Origin: Isoetes taiwanensis | Taxonomy: Eukaryota; Streptophyta; Lycopodiopsida; Isoetales; Isoetaceae | NCBI GenBank assembly: GCA_021234155.1 | Contig: JAJEKV010000006.1 | Span: 14,398,902 to 14,462,901 of the forward strand | DNA: 64,000 bases | Direction of reading: 5' to 3' | Shown here: piece by piece, positions 20,847-32,330 of the stretch | Layout: every line of letters begins with the position of its first letter | Numbering within the stretch: position 1 is the first letter of the stretch | Program-made: the position numbers and the translations under genes | The notes under the pieces: model-generated | The model's database searches: none | Told to the model about the DNA's origin: nothing | The model's input: only the letters and a program-made list of their open reading frames with translations

Positions 20847-23241
20847 TTGTTAAGTTTTGGGAATTTAATTTTTATATGTTGGATGTTAATGGTTTGTGTT
20901 GCATTTTTTTTTTTTAGATCCTTCTACAACCATTCAAAAATTTTAGAATTCAAACAAAAAAAACTAGAATTCATTTGAGGCTTTCATATCCAATCTTGAT
21001 TTTGATATATATAAATCAAATAGAACATAAGTAAAAGTTACCATAAAGATGATTAATTTGTTATTATTCTAAATTCATAAAGTTTGCAACACCCATACAG
21101 CCCAACATTTCATAAATTTGTGTTTTAGACAGGCTTCTCTAGTGGCCTCCATTGTATTTCCTTAAGAGATTCCAAGATTCAAACTTTTCTCGGATATTCT
21201 CTTGGATCTAGATAGCCTTGGATTTTGCTAGATGGTAGGGGTGGAATACATGTAATTTTTGCAAACTTCATTGAAATGAGCTTTAAAACAATATCCAAGA
21301 TCCGTGAATTAATTGTGTTTATTTATTAAACCCGGCTTGAAAAATTGTTTTTAGCATGATCTAAAACTCCAAACATATCCATATCAAAAGACTAATGAAA
21401 AAAGAAATGTATAATTTTAAGTTTCGGAAAAAAATAAAAATAAATCTAGATTTTGGCAACTTTAATTTCTCTAACATGCTTATCACCAATACCATTTTAG
21501 TTGATTTTTTTATTTTACTTTTGAACATTTTTTTAATGCATGATAATTAATTTTACAAACTCTATTCTTGAATTGATTTATAAAACAACATCCATTTAAA
21601 AATCGTTATGGCAATCGACATTAGGATGCATCTTTATTCATATTTATTCATTCCTATAGGTTTTTTTTTATTATTGATTCAAACATATCCATATCATATA
21701 TTTCCAAAATGATCCGGATCGATGACCATTAACATTTTCAAAATTCAAATTAAAAGCCACTTTTCTATGGTGTGGATCGGATCTATATGGTCTTAAAACC
21801 ACATTGCCATAATAAACATAGTATTTTACAAACTACAAGGTAATTCTTTGTAAAGGTCTTCATTCCGAGAGAGAGAGGCTATAGGAAACAATTTTATCAA
21901 TCCCTAATGCCCTTACTAGAGCCCCAAAGATATTTGTAATCCTTATCCAAAAATCCGGCCGAAAAATTTTTGACCGTTTTACCATAGATAACTTTGCCAA
22001 ATAGAATATTAACACTATCAAAAGAAATGGAAAGAAAAGTATTTGCCCCAAAAAAATCCCTCTCAAACACCTCTTAGATCAAAAGGCTCCAATAAGAAAT
22101 GTGTTGCCATGCAATGCCCGCTATAACATACATCGTTAAACCCTTCAACTCCCATTATTATGCACCACACAAAAAGAGGGGTTTGTTGTGAGCCATTGAA
22201 TGACCCAAAAAGAATGGCATGCATGCAATCAATGGCCCTTCATCCGCCCTTTTTTCTTCCCTTTGTGAACCATGGCAAAAAAAAAACCATTGAAAAAAAG
22301 GCTAAAATCAATGACCTTTAAATCCAATTAAGTTTCTCAAACATGGCAAAATATATCCATTTGAATCCAATACCGCTAGGAATCATAGTCCCAACCAAGT
22401 GAGAAAAAACCTCCCGTAACCCCACAATATTTTGAGATTTGAAGCACAATGAAATATCTTCTTTGGCGGAGAACATATTTAATTCCTTTTTTGTTTTTCT
22501 CCCTTTCTTTTCCGTGTATAAAGCCATTGAATCCCCTACACCATGCACACAAAATCTAACCAGTTTTTCTCCTACTAATCCTCTTCTTAAGCTTCTATTC
22601 TGTTCAACGAGATCATTTTTCGAAAAAAAAATCCATTTAATAGTGCATTTCTCGAGCAAAAAACTAGAACAAGGGATTAAACAGACGGGAACAAGGGATT
22701 CAATATGCCAGAACAAAGCGTTCAACATGGGCAATGGGCGAAATCTCATGAAAGGAAATTTAAGCCTCTTGATCATTATGTTCTGTAATTCCCACCACTT
22801 GGGCATAACGCCCGAAAAGGCTTGACGGCAGTGCCAGATTCGGCAGTGCACTTAGGGCTCTGCGACTTGTATACCGCCTCGTCTGGCGGAGCTGCCAGGC
22901 ATTTACACATGCAATACCTTGTCGGAACGTCATTCACATGCAATACCTGCTATAACATACATCGTTAGAACAGAACTCAGAACCCTGAAGCGACAGTGGC
23001 GCAGGGTTTCGGTGCTAAAGTAGGCTCAAACCTCATGGCATGCATGTACAACTATCTACCTTATCCAGTTTCTTTTTCTTCCTTTTTTAGAACTATGGCA
23101 AAAAAAACCATCCAAAGAACTCCAAAAAATAAAGATGACCTTTAAATGCAATTAAGCTTCTTAAATATGGCAGAATATACAGTTTGGCATTCAATACCTA
23201 CCAGGAATCATAGTCCCAACCAAGTGAGAAAAACCCTCCCG

Positions 23242-23740
23242 CAACACATAACAACCATTGACATTAACAACCAACACATAACTACCATTGACATTAATTA
23301 ACACAACCATTGGGTCCAACACATTTAAATTAAAATCCCCCTTAAACCCCCTTTGGTTTGGGTGTATATTCATACGGGAGTGACTCCGGGCAACAAGAGC
23401 TGTTGGATAGGCATATTCACCCCTTATTCCTTAATCTACACCGTACCTAAAGTTCCTCGTTCGTGGGGTATGCAAGTACAAAATTTGCTATACTATATAA
23501 CAAGATTCACAAAATACTATAAGATTTCAGGCGGAATACTATATGGTGTTAATTTCGCACGTGCAAAATACATTTATGAGGGCTCTCGCTGTCCTACATC
23601 ACCCCCCGTGTGAATATGCACCAAACCAAAGGGAGTTTAAAGGGGATTTTAATTTAAATGTGTTGGACCCAATGGTTGTGTTAATTAATGTCAATGGTAG
23701 TTATGTGTTGGTTGTTTATGTCAATGGTTGTTATGTGTTG
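23242..23740. mobile_element. Long-TIR element, copy C
   Basis: Same element as copy B, in the equivalent position of the following unit. The arms pair almost perfectly over about 160 bases. Its interior near 23585 (CTCTCGCTGTCCTAC) differs from copy B, which instead resembles DNA near 17810. Confidence 0.85.
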
Positions 23741-24084
23741 GTTGTTATGTGTTGGGGAATTTAATTTTTTATATGTTGGATGTTAATGGTTTGTGTTGCA
23801 TTTTTTTTTTTTTTTTAGAAACCTCCCCCTCCCCCGTGATGACAAAAATTTTAGAATTCAAACCAGAAAAAAACTAGAATTCATTTGAGGCTTTCATCAC
23901 CTGTAGCTTTTGAATTTGATCACAATAAATCAAATAGAACATAAGTAAAAGTTACCATAAAGATAGAGCAAATTGATCCCATTATTCTAAAAGTCATAAA
24001 GTTTGCAACACCCATACACAAACATTTTTCAACTGGAATTTAACAGCAGCCTTTGGCCTCCATGGATTCTTGTGGTGAGAAACC

Positions 24085-24978
24085 AAAGTGGGAAACTTTT
24101 CTGCTTGTTAGCACAAGGATCTAGAAGCCTTGGATTTTGCTTAATAACTGCCTCAAAATCTAAAAATACATGGTAATTTTTTGCAAACTTCATTTGGAAT
24201 GAGCTATAAAACAATATCCAATAGCGCAATCCTGTATTAATCAGCTGGTAGGATGTGAAAGCCTACCAAACCCGGCCGAAAAATTGCTGTTTTAGCATAG
24301 GTAACTTAACCAAACATATCCATATCATACACTATCAAAAAGATCTCGGAGAGAGCTTTCCAACGCAATAAAAATCATCTCAAAGTGGGAAACTTTTCTG
24401 CTTGTTAGCACAAGGATCTAGAAGCCTTGGAATTTGCTTAATAACTACCTCAAAATTTAAAAATGCATGGTAATTCTTTGTAAGCTTCATTCGGAATGAG
24501 CTATAAAACAATATCCAATGGCGCAATCCTGTATTAATCAGCTGGTAGGATGTGAAAGCCTACCAAACCCGGCCGAAAAATTGTTGTTTTAGCATAGATA
24601 ACTTAACCAAACATATCCATATCATACACTATCAAAAAGATCTCGGAGAGAGCTTTCCAACACAATAAAATTCATCTCAAAGTGGGAAACTTTTCTGCTT
24701 GTTAGCACAAGGATCTAGAAGCCTTGGAATTTGCTTAATAACTGCCTCAAAATTTAAAAATGCATGGTAATTCTTTGTAAGCTTCATTCGGAATGAGCTA
24801 TAAAACAATATCCAATGGCGCAATCCTGTATTAATCAGCTGGTAAGATGTGAAAGCCTACCAAAACCGGCCGAAAAATTACTGTTTTACCATAGATAACT
24901 TAACCAAACATGTCCATATCATACACTATCAAAAAGATATCGGAGAGAGTTTTCCAACGCAATAAAAATCATCTCAAA
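24085..24978. repeat. Three tandem copies of a 297-bp unit
   Basis: AAAGTGGGAAACTTTTCTGC begins copies at 24085, 24382 and 24679. The copies are nearly identical and belong to the third large unit. Confidence 0.92.
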
Positions 24979-25048
24979 CAACGCTCTGGATCAAAAGTTA
25001 TAATAAGAAATGTGTTGCCGGTAGGAAACTGCACTACATGCGCCCTTC

Positions 25049-25240
25049 AAGCCCTTCATGTGCCCATTATGCACCACACACAAAAAGAGGGCTTTTGTTG
25101 TGAGCCATTGGTTGTTGACCATTGAAAAAGAAGGCTAAAATCAATGGCCCTTCATGTGCCCATTATGCACGCACAAAAAAAGGGCTTTTGTTGTGAGCCA
25201 TTGGTTGTTGACCATTGAAAAAAAAAGGCTAAAATCAATG
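25049..25240. repeat. Two tandem copies of a ~95-bp unit
   Basis: CCCTTCATGTGCCCATTATG starts copies near 25052 and 25147. Each contains GGGCTTTTGTTGTGAGCC and ends GGCTAAAATCAATGG. Confidence 0.9.
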
Positions 25241-25892
25241 GCTCAGAAATGGTGCACTCTAGATATACGCATTAGTATATCCATTTGAATACATCACGAA
25301 ATCATAGGAAACCCTTAGTGAAAAGCGTACAAAAACACAAAGAAAACCCCCTGTTATTATGCTACATATTCGAAGCACAGTGAAATATCTTCTTTGGCCG
25401 GAGAAGATATTTAATTCCTTTTTTTGTTTTTCTCCCTTTCTTTCCAGGTAGAAAGCCATTGAATCCTCTACACCATGCCCACAAAATCTAACTAGTTTTT
25501 TTCTCCTACTAATCCACTTCTTAAGCTTCTACTCTGTTCAACAGCCCATTTCTCGAGCAAAAACTCCGTTCAACAGAGCATTTCTCAAGCAAGAAACTGG
25601 AACAGGTGATTAAATAGACGGGAACAGGGGATACAATATGCCAGAACAGGGAATTCAACAAGGGCGATGGGAGAAATCTCACGGAATGGAAATGTAAGCC
25701 TATTGGTCATTATGTTTTGTAATTCCCACCACTTGGGCATAACGCCTGAAAAGGCTTGATGACGCTGCCAGATTCGGCATCATACTCACAGCTCCACCGC
25801 TGTGCACCGCCTCGTCTGGCAGAGTTGCCAGGCGTTTACAGGGCGTCATGGCCCTCGTGATGGAAATTACCTAGTACACAAGACTTCAAATA

Positions 25893-25960
25893 GAATAGAA
25901 TAGAATAGAATAGAATAGAATAGAATAGAATAGAATAGAATATTTTTTAACGTCCACGGA
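25893..25960 (-). mobile_element. Micro-insertion of a LINE 3' end
   Basis: On the minus strand this reads TCCGTGGACGTTAAAAAAT, then a (TATTC)n tail of about ten units. It is flanked by imperfect 12-bp repeats AGACTTCAAATA (25881-25892) and GACCTTTAAATA (25961-25972), the likely target duplication. Confidence 0.7.
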
Positions 25961-26072
25961 GACCTTTAAATACACTTAAGCTTCTCAAACATGGCAAATA
26001 TATACGATCTAGCATCCAATACCTTCCAAGAATTATAGTCCCAACCAAGTGAGAAAAACCCTCCCGCAATAC

Positions 26073-26999
26073 AAAATGAAATATTGCAAGTTTAGTGCAT
26101 GCATTAGCCATTTCATGTAATCTTTTTTAAAGTCTTTATAACTCAAACAATGCATATGCAAAACTCTCAAGAAGCAATAGCAATACCATGTTATAGCTTT
26201 GATTGCAGTCCTCTTGTGCCGGAATGTTATTGGAATCGGATTTGTATGCAACTTTGTGAAATTTATACAGTGAAGCTATTGCATATGCAAATGACCTATA
26301 ACAATCTTTTGCTCTGATAATGTGTACGTGCATCAAAAGATCAATAAAGTAAGAAGATTATCTAAGTCTTTAGTCAATTCACATACAATAATATACAACT
26401 AATGGTAACAATATGCATCATTGTAGCATCAAAACTTACTGCGGCAACATAATTACAAACTAAAAAATCACGTAGAAGTTGAAGGTGAAGCATGGCTTGA
26501 ATATCAGTGCAGAAAGTTGGCATCCTGCAGAAAGTCATGCTTAATTTTCCTGGTATTAAACCTTTTCCAGTCATATTGTCTTGTTACATCTATTCGCCAT
26601 GCTTAGAAACGACTTTATGAACTAAAGTATGGAGTTTCATTAATGTTCTACAATGCAAACTTGCATAAACATCACTCTATTCTATTCTATTCTATTCTAT
26701 TCTTCATCTCTTAGAAAATAACATTTTATGTTTAGAGGATGTCTAGTAGCTACTAACTTTTTCCTTCCACATCAAGTTTCCAAAGCACATTCTAGTACAA
26801 GTATGCTCCTAGCTGAGATTTCCTTGCAAATGAGAGGATATGCATCAACTCAGCAAATTGTAATCTTGTCATGATAGAAACATAATTCCTAAGACATATT
26901 GTAGGAGATCTGTAAGTGTAAACATGTTGTTCTGCATTGACATGGACCCAAGATTAACAGAAATTCATTATATCAGCTCAAGGAGATTTAATCCATAAA
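26073..26999. other. No gene recognised; one (ATTCT)n microsatellite
   Basis: AT-rich DNA. A five-unit TATTC tract lies at 26679-26704 without the GTGGACGATAAAA signature, so it may be a simple repeat rather than a LINE tail. Confidence 0.45.
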
Positions 27000-27447
27000 G
27001 GGAAAATTACCAAAACGCCCCTATATTTTGTAAAAAATACCAAAATGCCCTTCAGATGAAGGGCAGTTCATGTAATATGGTAATATAGTTTTTGTGACTC
27101 ATCAAATGCGAAAGTTGCTTTCACGATAATTGTTGATCATAATCAGAACTTTCCAATAAGATCAAAATTATCTAAATTGAAATTGAAATTGAAATTCAGG
27201 AGTTATGCTCCTTTGGGTTGTTTTTCTAAAACCTAAATTTAAAGCACCATAACTTGAAGATTCCAACTCTGTTTTAGATGATTCTACTGTTGTTGGACAG
27301 ATCTCATTGTCATATATAAGTTTCATGAGGCCACTTTCATGTTTGATAAGTCACAAAGAAGTTATTACCATTTTAGCCAAACACCCCATTTTTAGGGGAA
27401 AATGTTATAATTTTTGCAAAATATAGGGGCATTTCGGTAATTTTTCC
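27000..27447. mobile_element. MITE, possibly Mutator-type, with 9-bp target duplication
   Basis: GGGAAAATTACCAAAACGCC, continuing CCTATATTTTG, is mirrored by CAAAATATAGGGGCATTTCG running to 27447. The flanks are ATCCATAAA (26991-26999) and ATCCTTAAA (27448-27456), a 9-bp duplication with one change. A 9-bp duplication points to Mutator-like transposition. No coding. Confidence 0.72.
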
Positions 27448-29535
27448 ATCCTTAAAACCAGATGCAGCTGATCATGAGTTCTATGATGAATGTGAATATT
27501 AGGCTTAAAACCCTCATCTCTTCTCGCAATAAAAGCAAGACTACATGGACCTACAAATAAGACGTGTAGTAGGGCATTGTCTATGCAATATGGATAAAAA
27601 GAGTAAGATAGGCTGAATGAATGAAGAAGTCTTCAATATTGTGATAAGAAAGTAGTGCAAGAAAATTCCATGCAGAACGACAATGGCAAGAAGCAAAAAA
27701 TCTTCTTTATTAAAAAGGGAGGGTCTTGGTTTTTGTGAGGGAATGCCGCATGTGCAGACGCATGCGGCGTTCCCTCTCCCCGCTTGTGGGAACTTTTTTT
27801 TTTTACGTCGCTTGCATTTACTTTGGTAGCAAATTTGAAATTTGAAATCGAGCCCTGCCTCTCACCTCAATCGTTGCTTCTCTTTTGCTTAAGGTTCGGT
27901 CCTCCTTTCCCAGCATCTCTTTTTGGAGAGAAATCAAAATTTATTTTGAGTGGTCGATTTGTGCATCTTTTTGCAGTAAAGAAGTCAAACGAGTGATAAG
28001 CAGTTCAAAAATCTTATACATTTGTTTGATGGGTCGCTTCTTTTTCAAGAACCTGTTTCTTTTCCAGGTATTCCAGTAGCTCTCGGCTTTTTATTGTCAT
28101 GTTATGCTAATGTAGCTATTTGAATCCATTTTTCTTTCAACTCTAACAAAGATTATTCCTTAACTATAGCATAAGGCTTTGGCTTTCAAACCAGTGTTGC
28201 AAATATGGATTTGCCAATAGCTTTGGATTGATTATCTTTGGCCATTTGTATTTGCATGTGCATGCGTTTGCACAAAGGCACAAGTGCTGTCATTTTATGT
28301 GTGCTTCTTTCAACAAGATTTCACTTTGCATGCTTCATATGACATTATGCTTGCTTCATGTGACATTATACCAAGAATTTGCTATGAACTATGAGCCTCC
28401 AAAGCTAAATTTTCAGGGATAAAAGAGACTGAGATCATGCAATTGAATTTGTTTATCTAGAAATTTGGCGGGCTCTACATATGGGTATTTTATCCAAGTA
28501 GAATAGCACCTTTGTTGTCAGTATACATTGTTGGTTTCCATCAGTTCTTACTTTAAGACAAAGCTCATATTTTTCCTTTGGAAATTTGTTTCTGGATTTT
28601 CATTTCCCTCTTGCCTTTTTGTTTAACAGATTGAAGCTGCAAGCAAAGCTACATTGAATGAAGAGCAATGCCCTAACTATTAGGTCGTCATCATGGGCAC
28701 AATAGAATCATGCATCGTAGTACTGAACTGAATCATGCAGGCAGTTGAATCGGAAGCCTCCTTTATGATATAACATATCTTTTATGGATTCTATGGTGCA
28801 TGAAATTGCACAGATAGAAGTAGACATGTCAGATTTGGAAGAGATTGGTTGGTCTTATATGCACAGATGGCTGACTTGGTGAAAGAAATTAGTAGTGATG
28901 ACATGGATATACAAGGTGTAATACTAATTTTCTGCAGAGTTAGATCTTTCCAGAGTGCATCAAGCTTCTAGCAAAACAGAAAAGGAACATAAGAACAAGG
29001 GGGCCGGAAGAACTTTATTGCGAAACTGCTATTTGTAAGTCTTGGGGCTTCTTCCCTTTTGAATTTTGGATATAGTCGTTGCTTCTAGAAGCAGATGTTG
29101 CTTCTAGAAGTAGAATTCTGTGATTCTAAAACATTTTTTAGAAAAGTTAATGAAATATAAGCACTTGTTTGAGGATTTGTTCTGATTCAAATGTTCTTTA
29201 GGGGTTGTTTTTGACATTTAGTTCTCTTGCAATAACCATGACCATTTTCCTCAACTGGAAATGGTTGGAATAAAGCATGGGTAAGCATGGGATAGGATAT
29301 CATGACTATGTATCACTTAAATTTACAACTTTTAAAGATGGAGTCCAACATGGTGACTTACCAAGTTCTATTTTGTTAAGGGACCCTGACACCCATTACA
29401 TCTACATACACGATTATATCTACAACCCTATACACTTGGCACTCTATTACATCTATGGGCATAATTACATTTCTAGCTCTTTAGTGCACCTATAAACTCT
29501 ATTACGTCAAGCCATTCCACACGTCCAGGACTAAT
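27448..29535. other. Unassigned DNA, probably the interior of a Helitron
   Basis: Contains a possible exon after TTTAACAG at 28630 and splice-like sites but no recognised protein. It ends in the Helitron terminus at 29536; no matching 5' end was found. Confidence 0.35.
27737..27776. other. 16-bp hairpin with CG-rich arms
   Basis: GAGGGAATGCCGCATG at 27737-27752 pairs with 27761-27776 (one G-T position) across an 8-base loop. It stands out as GC-rich in AT-rich DNA. Confidence 0.75.
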
Positions 29536-29564
29536 GCCCGGCATCGCCGGGCACACGTTTCTAG
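29536..29564 (+). other. Helitron 3' terminus (third copy)
   Basis: GCCCGGC-ATC-GCCGGGC, eight bases ACACGTTT, CTAG, then T (29565). Same architecture as 9650-9676 and 35049-35076, with compensatory changes that keep the stem paired. Confidence 0.85.
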
Positions 29565-29689
29565 TTCATGATTATTTTCAAATGGTCATCCAAACAAACA
29601 TGGTTACAATACAATATTTATAAATTGAAATATTGAACTTACAATAGAAATTTACCTTATTTCCTCTAAGTCTGATAAAAATTTCAGGA

Positions 29690-30251
29690 TCTAGACTATC
29701 GTCACTTCTTTGCGTACCCACTTGCACATGAAAAGGCGCAGACTCATTGCCTCCATTCGCACAGGGGCACATCATCTTTGAATTGAGACGGGCAAATGGA
29801 TTGGTGAACCATGCCAGGACAGGCTCTGTCAATGCTGCCAAATGGGAGTCATTGAGGATGAATCTCATACCCTTCAAAGTTGCCCAACATATGATCAAAT
29901 CCGAATGCACTATGATGAGTTGGTCAGGCCTGGCAAGCCGCTACAGGTGACATTGAGCACGGCGTCCGTACGGGTGCTGGGATCACACCTTCAAGAGGTT
30001 ATGGACATGCGAGATTAGCTATGTCCTCGGCACACACTTGACATGTATATATACATTTATTTCATGATGATGTATACTTGTACAGTTTGACAACATTCTT
30101 ATTATTGCCACGATTTTTCCCTCAAAAACCCTTCGGGGCGGGGGTTTTTTAACCCGGACAGTAATAAGTTTGATGCGCTCCTTCTGGGTCCCATAGGCCG
30201 ATTGGTCTCAGTGGACGATAAAAATCATTCTCATTCTTATTCTTATTCTTC
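29690..30251 (+). mobile_element. 5'-truncated LINE, 3' end only
   Basis: In one frame the sequence reads RLCQCCQMGVIEDESH then LQSCPTYD, the cysteine-histidine motif at the end of LINE ORF2 proteins. It is followed by a 3' UTR with AACCCTTCGGGG and GGTCTCAGTGGACGATAAAA and a tail of CATTCTTATTCTT repeats ending near 30250. It matches 43930-44430 of the LINE at 35196-44519. All other ORF2 parts are missing. Confidence 0.82.
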
Positions 30252-31017
30252 AAGCAAGAACTAATATGTAATGATAGTGAAGTTCATCTCTTACAGAAGC
30301 AACATAGTTGGAATCAAAAGGAAAAAGGAATTTCAACATAATGAAGATTATTCTATAATTGCACATGCATAACACCACCTGAGAAAATATCCAATATAGA
30401 AGGGAAAAATTGCATCAACGAATCATGACAATTATGAAAGAACATGGAGACGCATAGTATGACATTACCTGTTAGTACTATGACATTTGAACAAACAATT
30501 ATTATAGCACCATCATTTTGGCGTAGCCATTACACTGAACTGGAGGACCAGACATGTTCATGCATTAAGAAAATACATCAAGAAATGCATTACATATTCA
30601 AGCCTAACCTTACTAACCTTGGCATGATGCCATTAGAGAATCATATGTTTAAATTTGGATGCCAATGAATTGTGTTCTCCTTTATATTTCAACTGCTGAG
30701 ATCAAACCCACCATTCTTTCGATCCCTAATATAAACAATCTATAGATGTGAATATAGTTAGACTTTAAATAAAATCACATATAAATTGCATTGAATTGAA
30801 TTGTTTTTTGTCGTTAGCAACCTTGAGCAAAAAGGGCTCAAAATGTTCTAAATGTTAAGCAGAGACCTTACAAAATTAAGAAAAGATAGTCAGGACAAAG
30901 CTTGGACCAAATCAATAAGAAATATATTTATTATAGGAATATAACACCGACCATAGATGAATATTAGTGATTTCTGATTCTTATGGAATTTGACGAACAA
31001 AATATCAATGCCTCAAT
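30252..31017. other. No gene recognised
   Basis: AT-rich DNA. An open frame at 30444-30668 has no recognisable domain. Confidence 0.4.
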
Positions 31018-32330
31018 TTTTTATTTTTTTTATTTTTTTGAAGGACGTCAACCTGTATTCAATATCCCAAGAAAGTACATGTATAATTGTAGAGACAGGA
31101 ATAAAATCTCAGCAGACAAAGGTAATCCACTGAGTGGAGCAACCCACTTATGCATGAGATGATATACCCAAAAATTCCTCAAGAACCAAGTGTTTTTTCT
31201 CAGGAGCAAGCTGCGAATATAAGTACGCTTTTATCAATCTATCTTATGCCTCATAAAGAACTTGGTCAGCATAAATTGTTAAGCCCTTAAAGATACACCG
31301 CCGCCGCCTTTTACAGATAGACCACACCAACCAACCTGATGTTAAATGAAAAGCTTGCAGCTGCACCCTGTTCCAAGTGGAGGGATAGATAGCACGAAGC
31401 ACCTACTGGCTAGTCAAGACCACATGAAAGAGAGACTACAACCACGACCAAACTGGCTAAACTTGGTTGCAGAGAAAAAAACAATGCTCGAGAGTCTTAG
31501 GTTGCCGCTTACACAATGGGCAAAAGTTCTGAAATATTGGAGCAAACTTATGGACCAGCACATGAACCCACAGACATCTATAAAGGATCTGCCACCACAA
31601 GGTAGAAACTTTGGTATGTAGCAATTTATCCCAAGCCTAAGACCATATTCGCTTCCTCTGAGGAGGGGAAGACGGGGCTGCCAACAAGGGGGACAATGTC
31701 AACGTCCACCAGCTTCTGATATAAAGAATGCACAAGACATTGTGCATTAACAATTTGGGGACCAATCCAAATAGGCATATCAGATGGTTGGAAGGGAGTG
31801 GCTGGCAAAATATTACCCACATGTTGCTAAATAGGTCTGTCCCATCGAGGTAGCATGAACTTAGTCTGAAAAGCATCTCACGGCAACATACCAAAGCATC
31901 AACTGTGAAAATGTCATCAAGCCTCCAACACCGCTGAGTCAATGGATGTACCATAAGCAGGCAGAGGCATATGATTATTGAGAGGAATAAACCAGCATGG
32001 ATTGATTTTAAACAAGGATTGATTTGAAACAAGGCTCAAACTATCTTCCAAGAATCAAATAGGCCCTTTATGAAGGGGGGAGCATTAGGATATGGGCGAA
32101 ACTGAAAAAAGAGACACCAAGGAAGCAACGTCATTGGCTCAATTTATTTGTGAGGAAAGAAATAACAACTGACATTATCATTCCGGAAAGAATGACGTTG
32201 TATGTGTTGGTATGCATAACTCTTCAGATAGTTCATTTCTAGCACACAACCCTCTAGCGGAACATGCTAGTCCACAAAAAAGGTACCTCTCCTTATGCGA
32301 CAGTGAAAACAATGTTAGCTTCTTCCCTCA
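31018..32330 (-). mobile_element. L1-type LINE remnant, C-terminal part of ORF2
   Basis: The minus strand reads DKLLHTKVSTLWWQILYRC and then CPLCKRQPKTLEHCFFLC. This is the zf-RVT zinc-binding region at the end of plant L1-type ORF2 (C-x2-C-x8-H-x4-C). Upstream frames (PIWIGPQIVNAQ, KLVDVDIVPLVGS) fit the region between RT and zf-RVT. An A-rich stretch at 31018-31041, read as poly-A on the minus strand, marks the 3' end. This is a different LINE lineage from the (TATTC)n-tailed elements. Stops and frameshifts make it dead. Confidence 0.75.

Larger units (their letters stand above)
17990..26070. repeat. Three tandem units of about 2.9 kb
   Basis: Matching landmarks recur at ~2.9 kb steps: the segment starting around TTTTTAGATCCTTCTACAACC or its equivalent at ~18010, ~20910 and ~23815; the block with CACTTGGGCATAACGCC at 19900, 22797 and 25731; and the GTCCCAACCAAGTGAGAAAAA block. 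Units 1 (from ~17990) and 3 (from ~23820) have diverged strongly. Unit 2 (from ~20905) alternates between them. No conserved open frame spans the three units; a minus frame shared by units 1 and 2 is broken in unit 3, so I treat the array as non-coding. Confidence 0.75.

Noticed and set aside
19708..22851. Minus-strand frame conserved between array units 1 and 2 (MPKWWELQNIMIKRLKF)
   Set aside because: The corresponding region of unit 3 (25560-25760) is full of stops, and unit 2 is a mosaic of the other units, so its conservation is not independent. No domain recognised.
25970..26080. Empty insertion site for the long-TIR element in array unit 3
   Set aside because: The left flank matches copies B and C up to CCCTCCCGCAA, but the sequence after it does not match their right flank, so it is not a clean empty site.
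26679..26704. (TATTC)n tract as another LINE tail
   Set aside because: It lacks the GTGGACGATAAAA box and clear flanking duplications. Kept only as a microsatellite.
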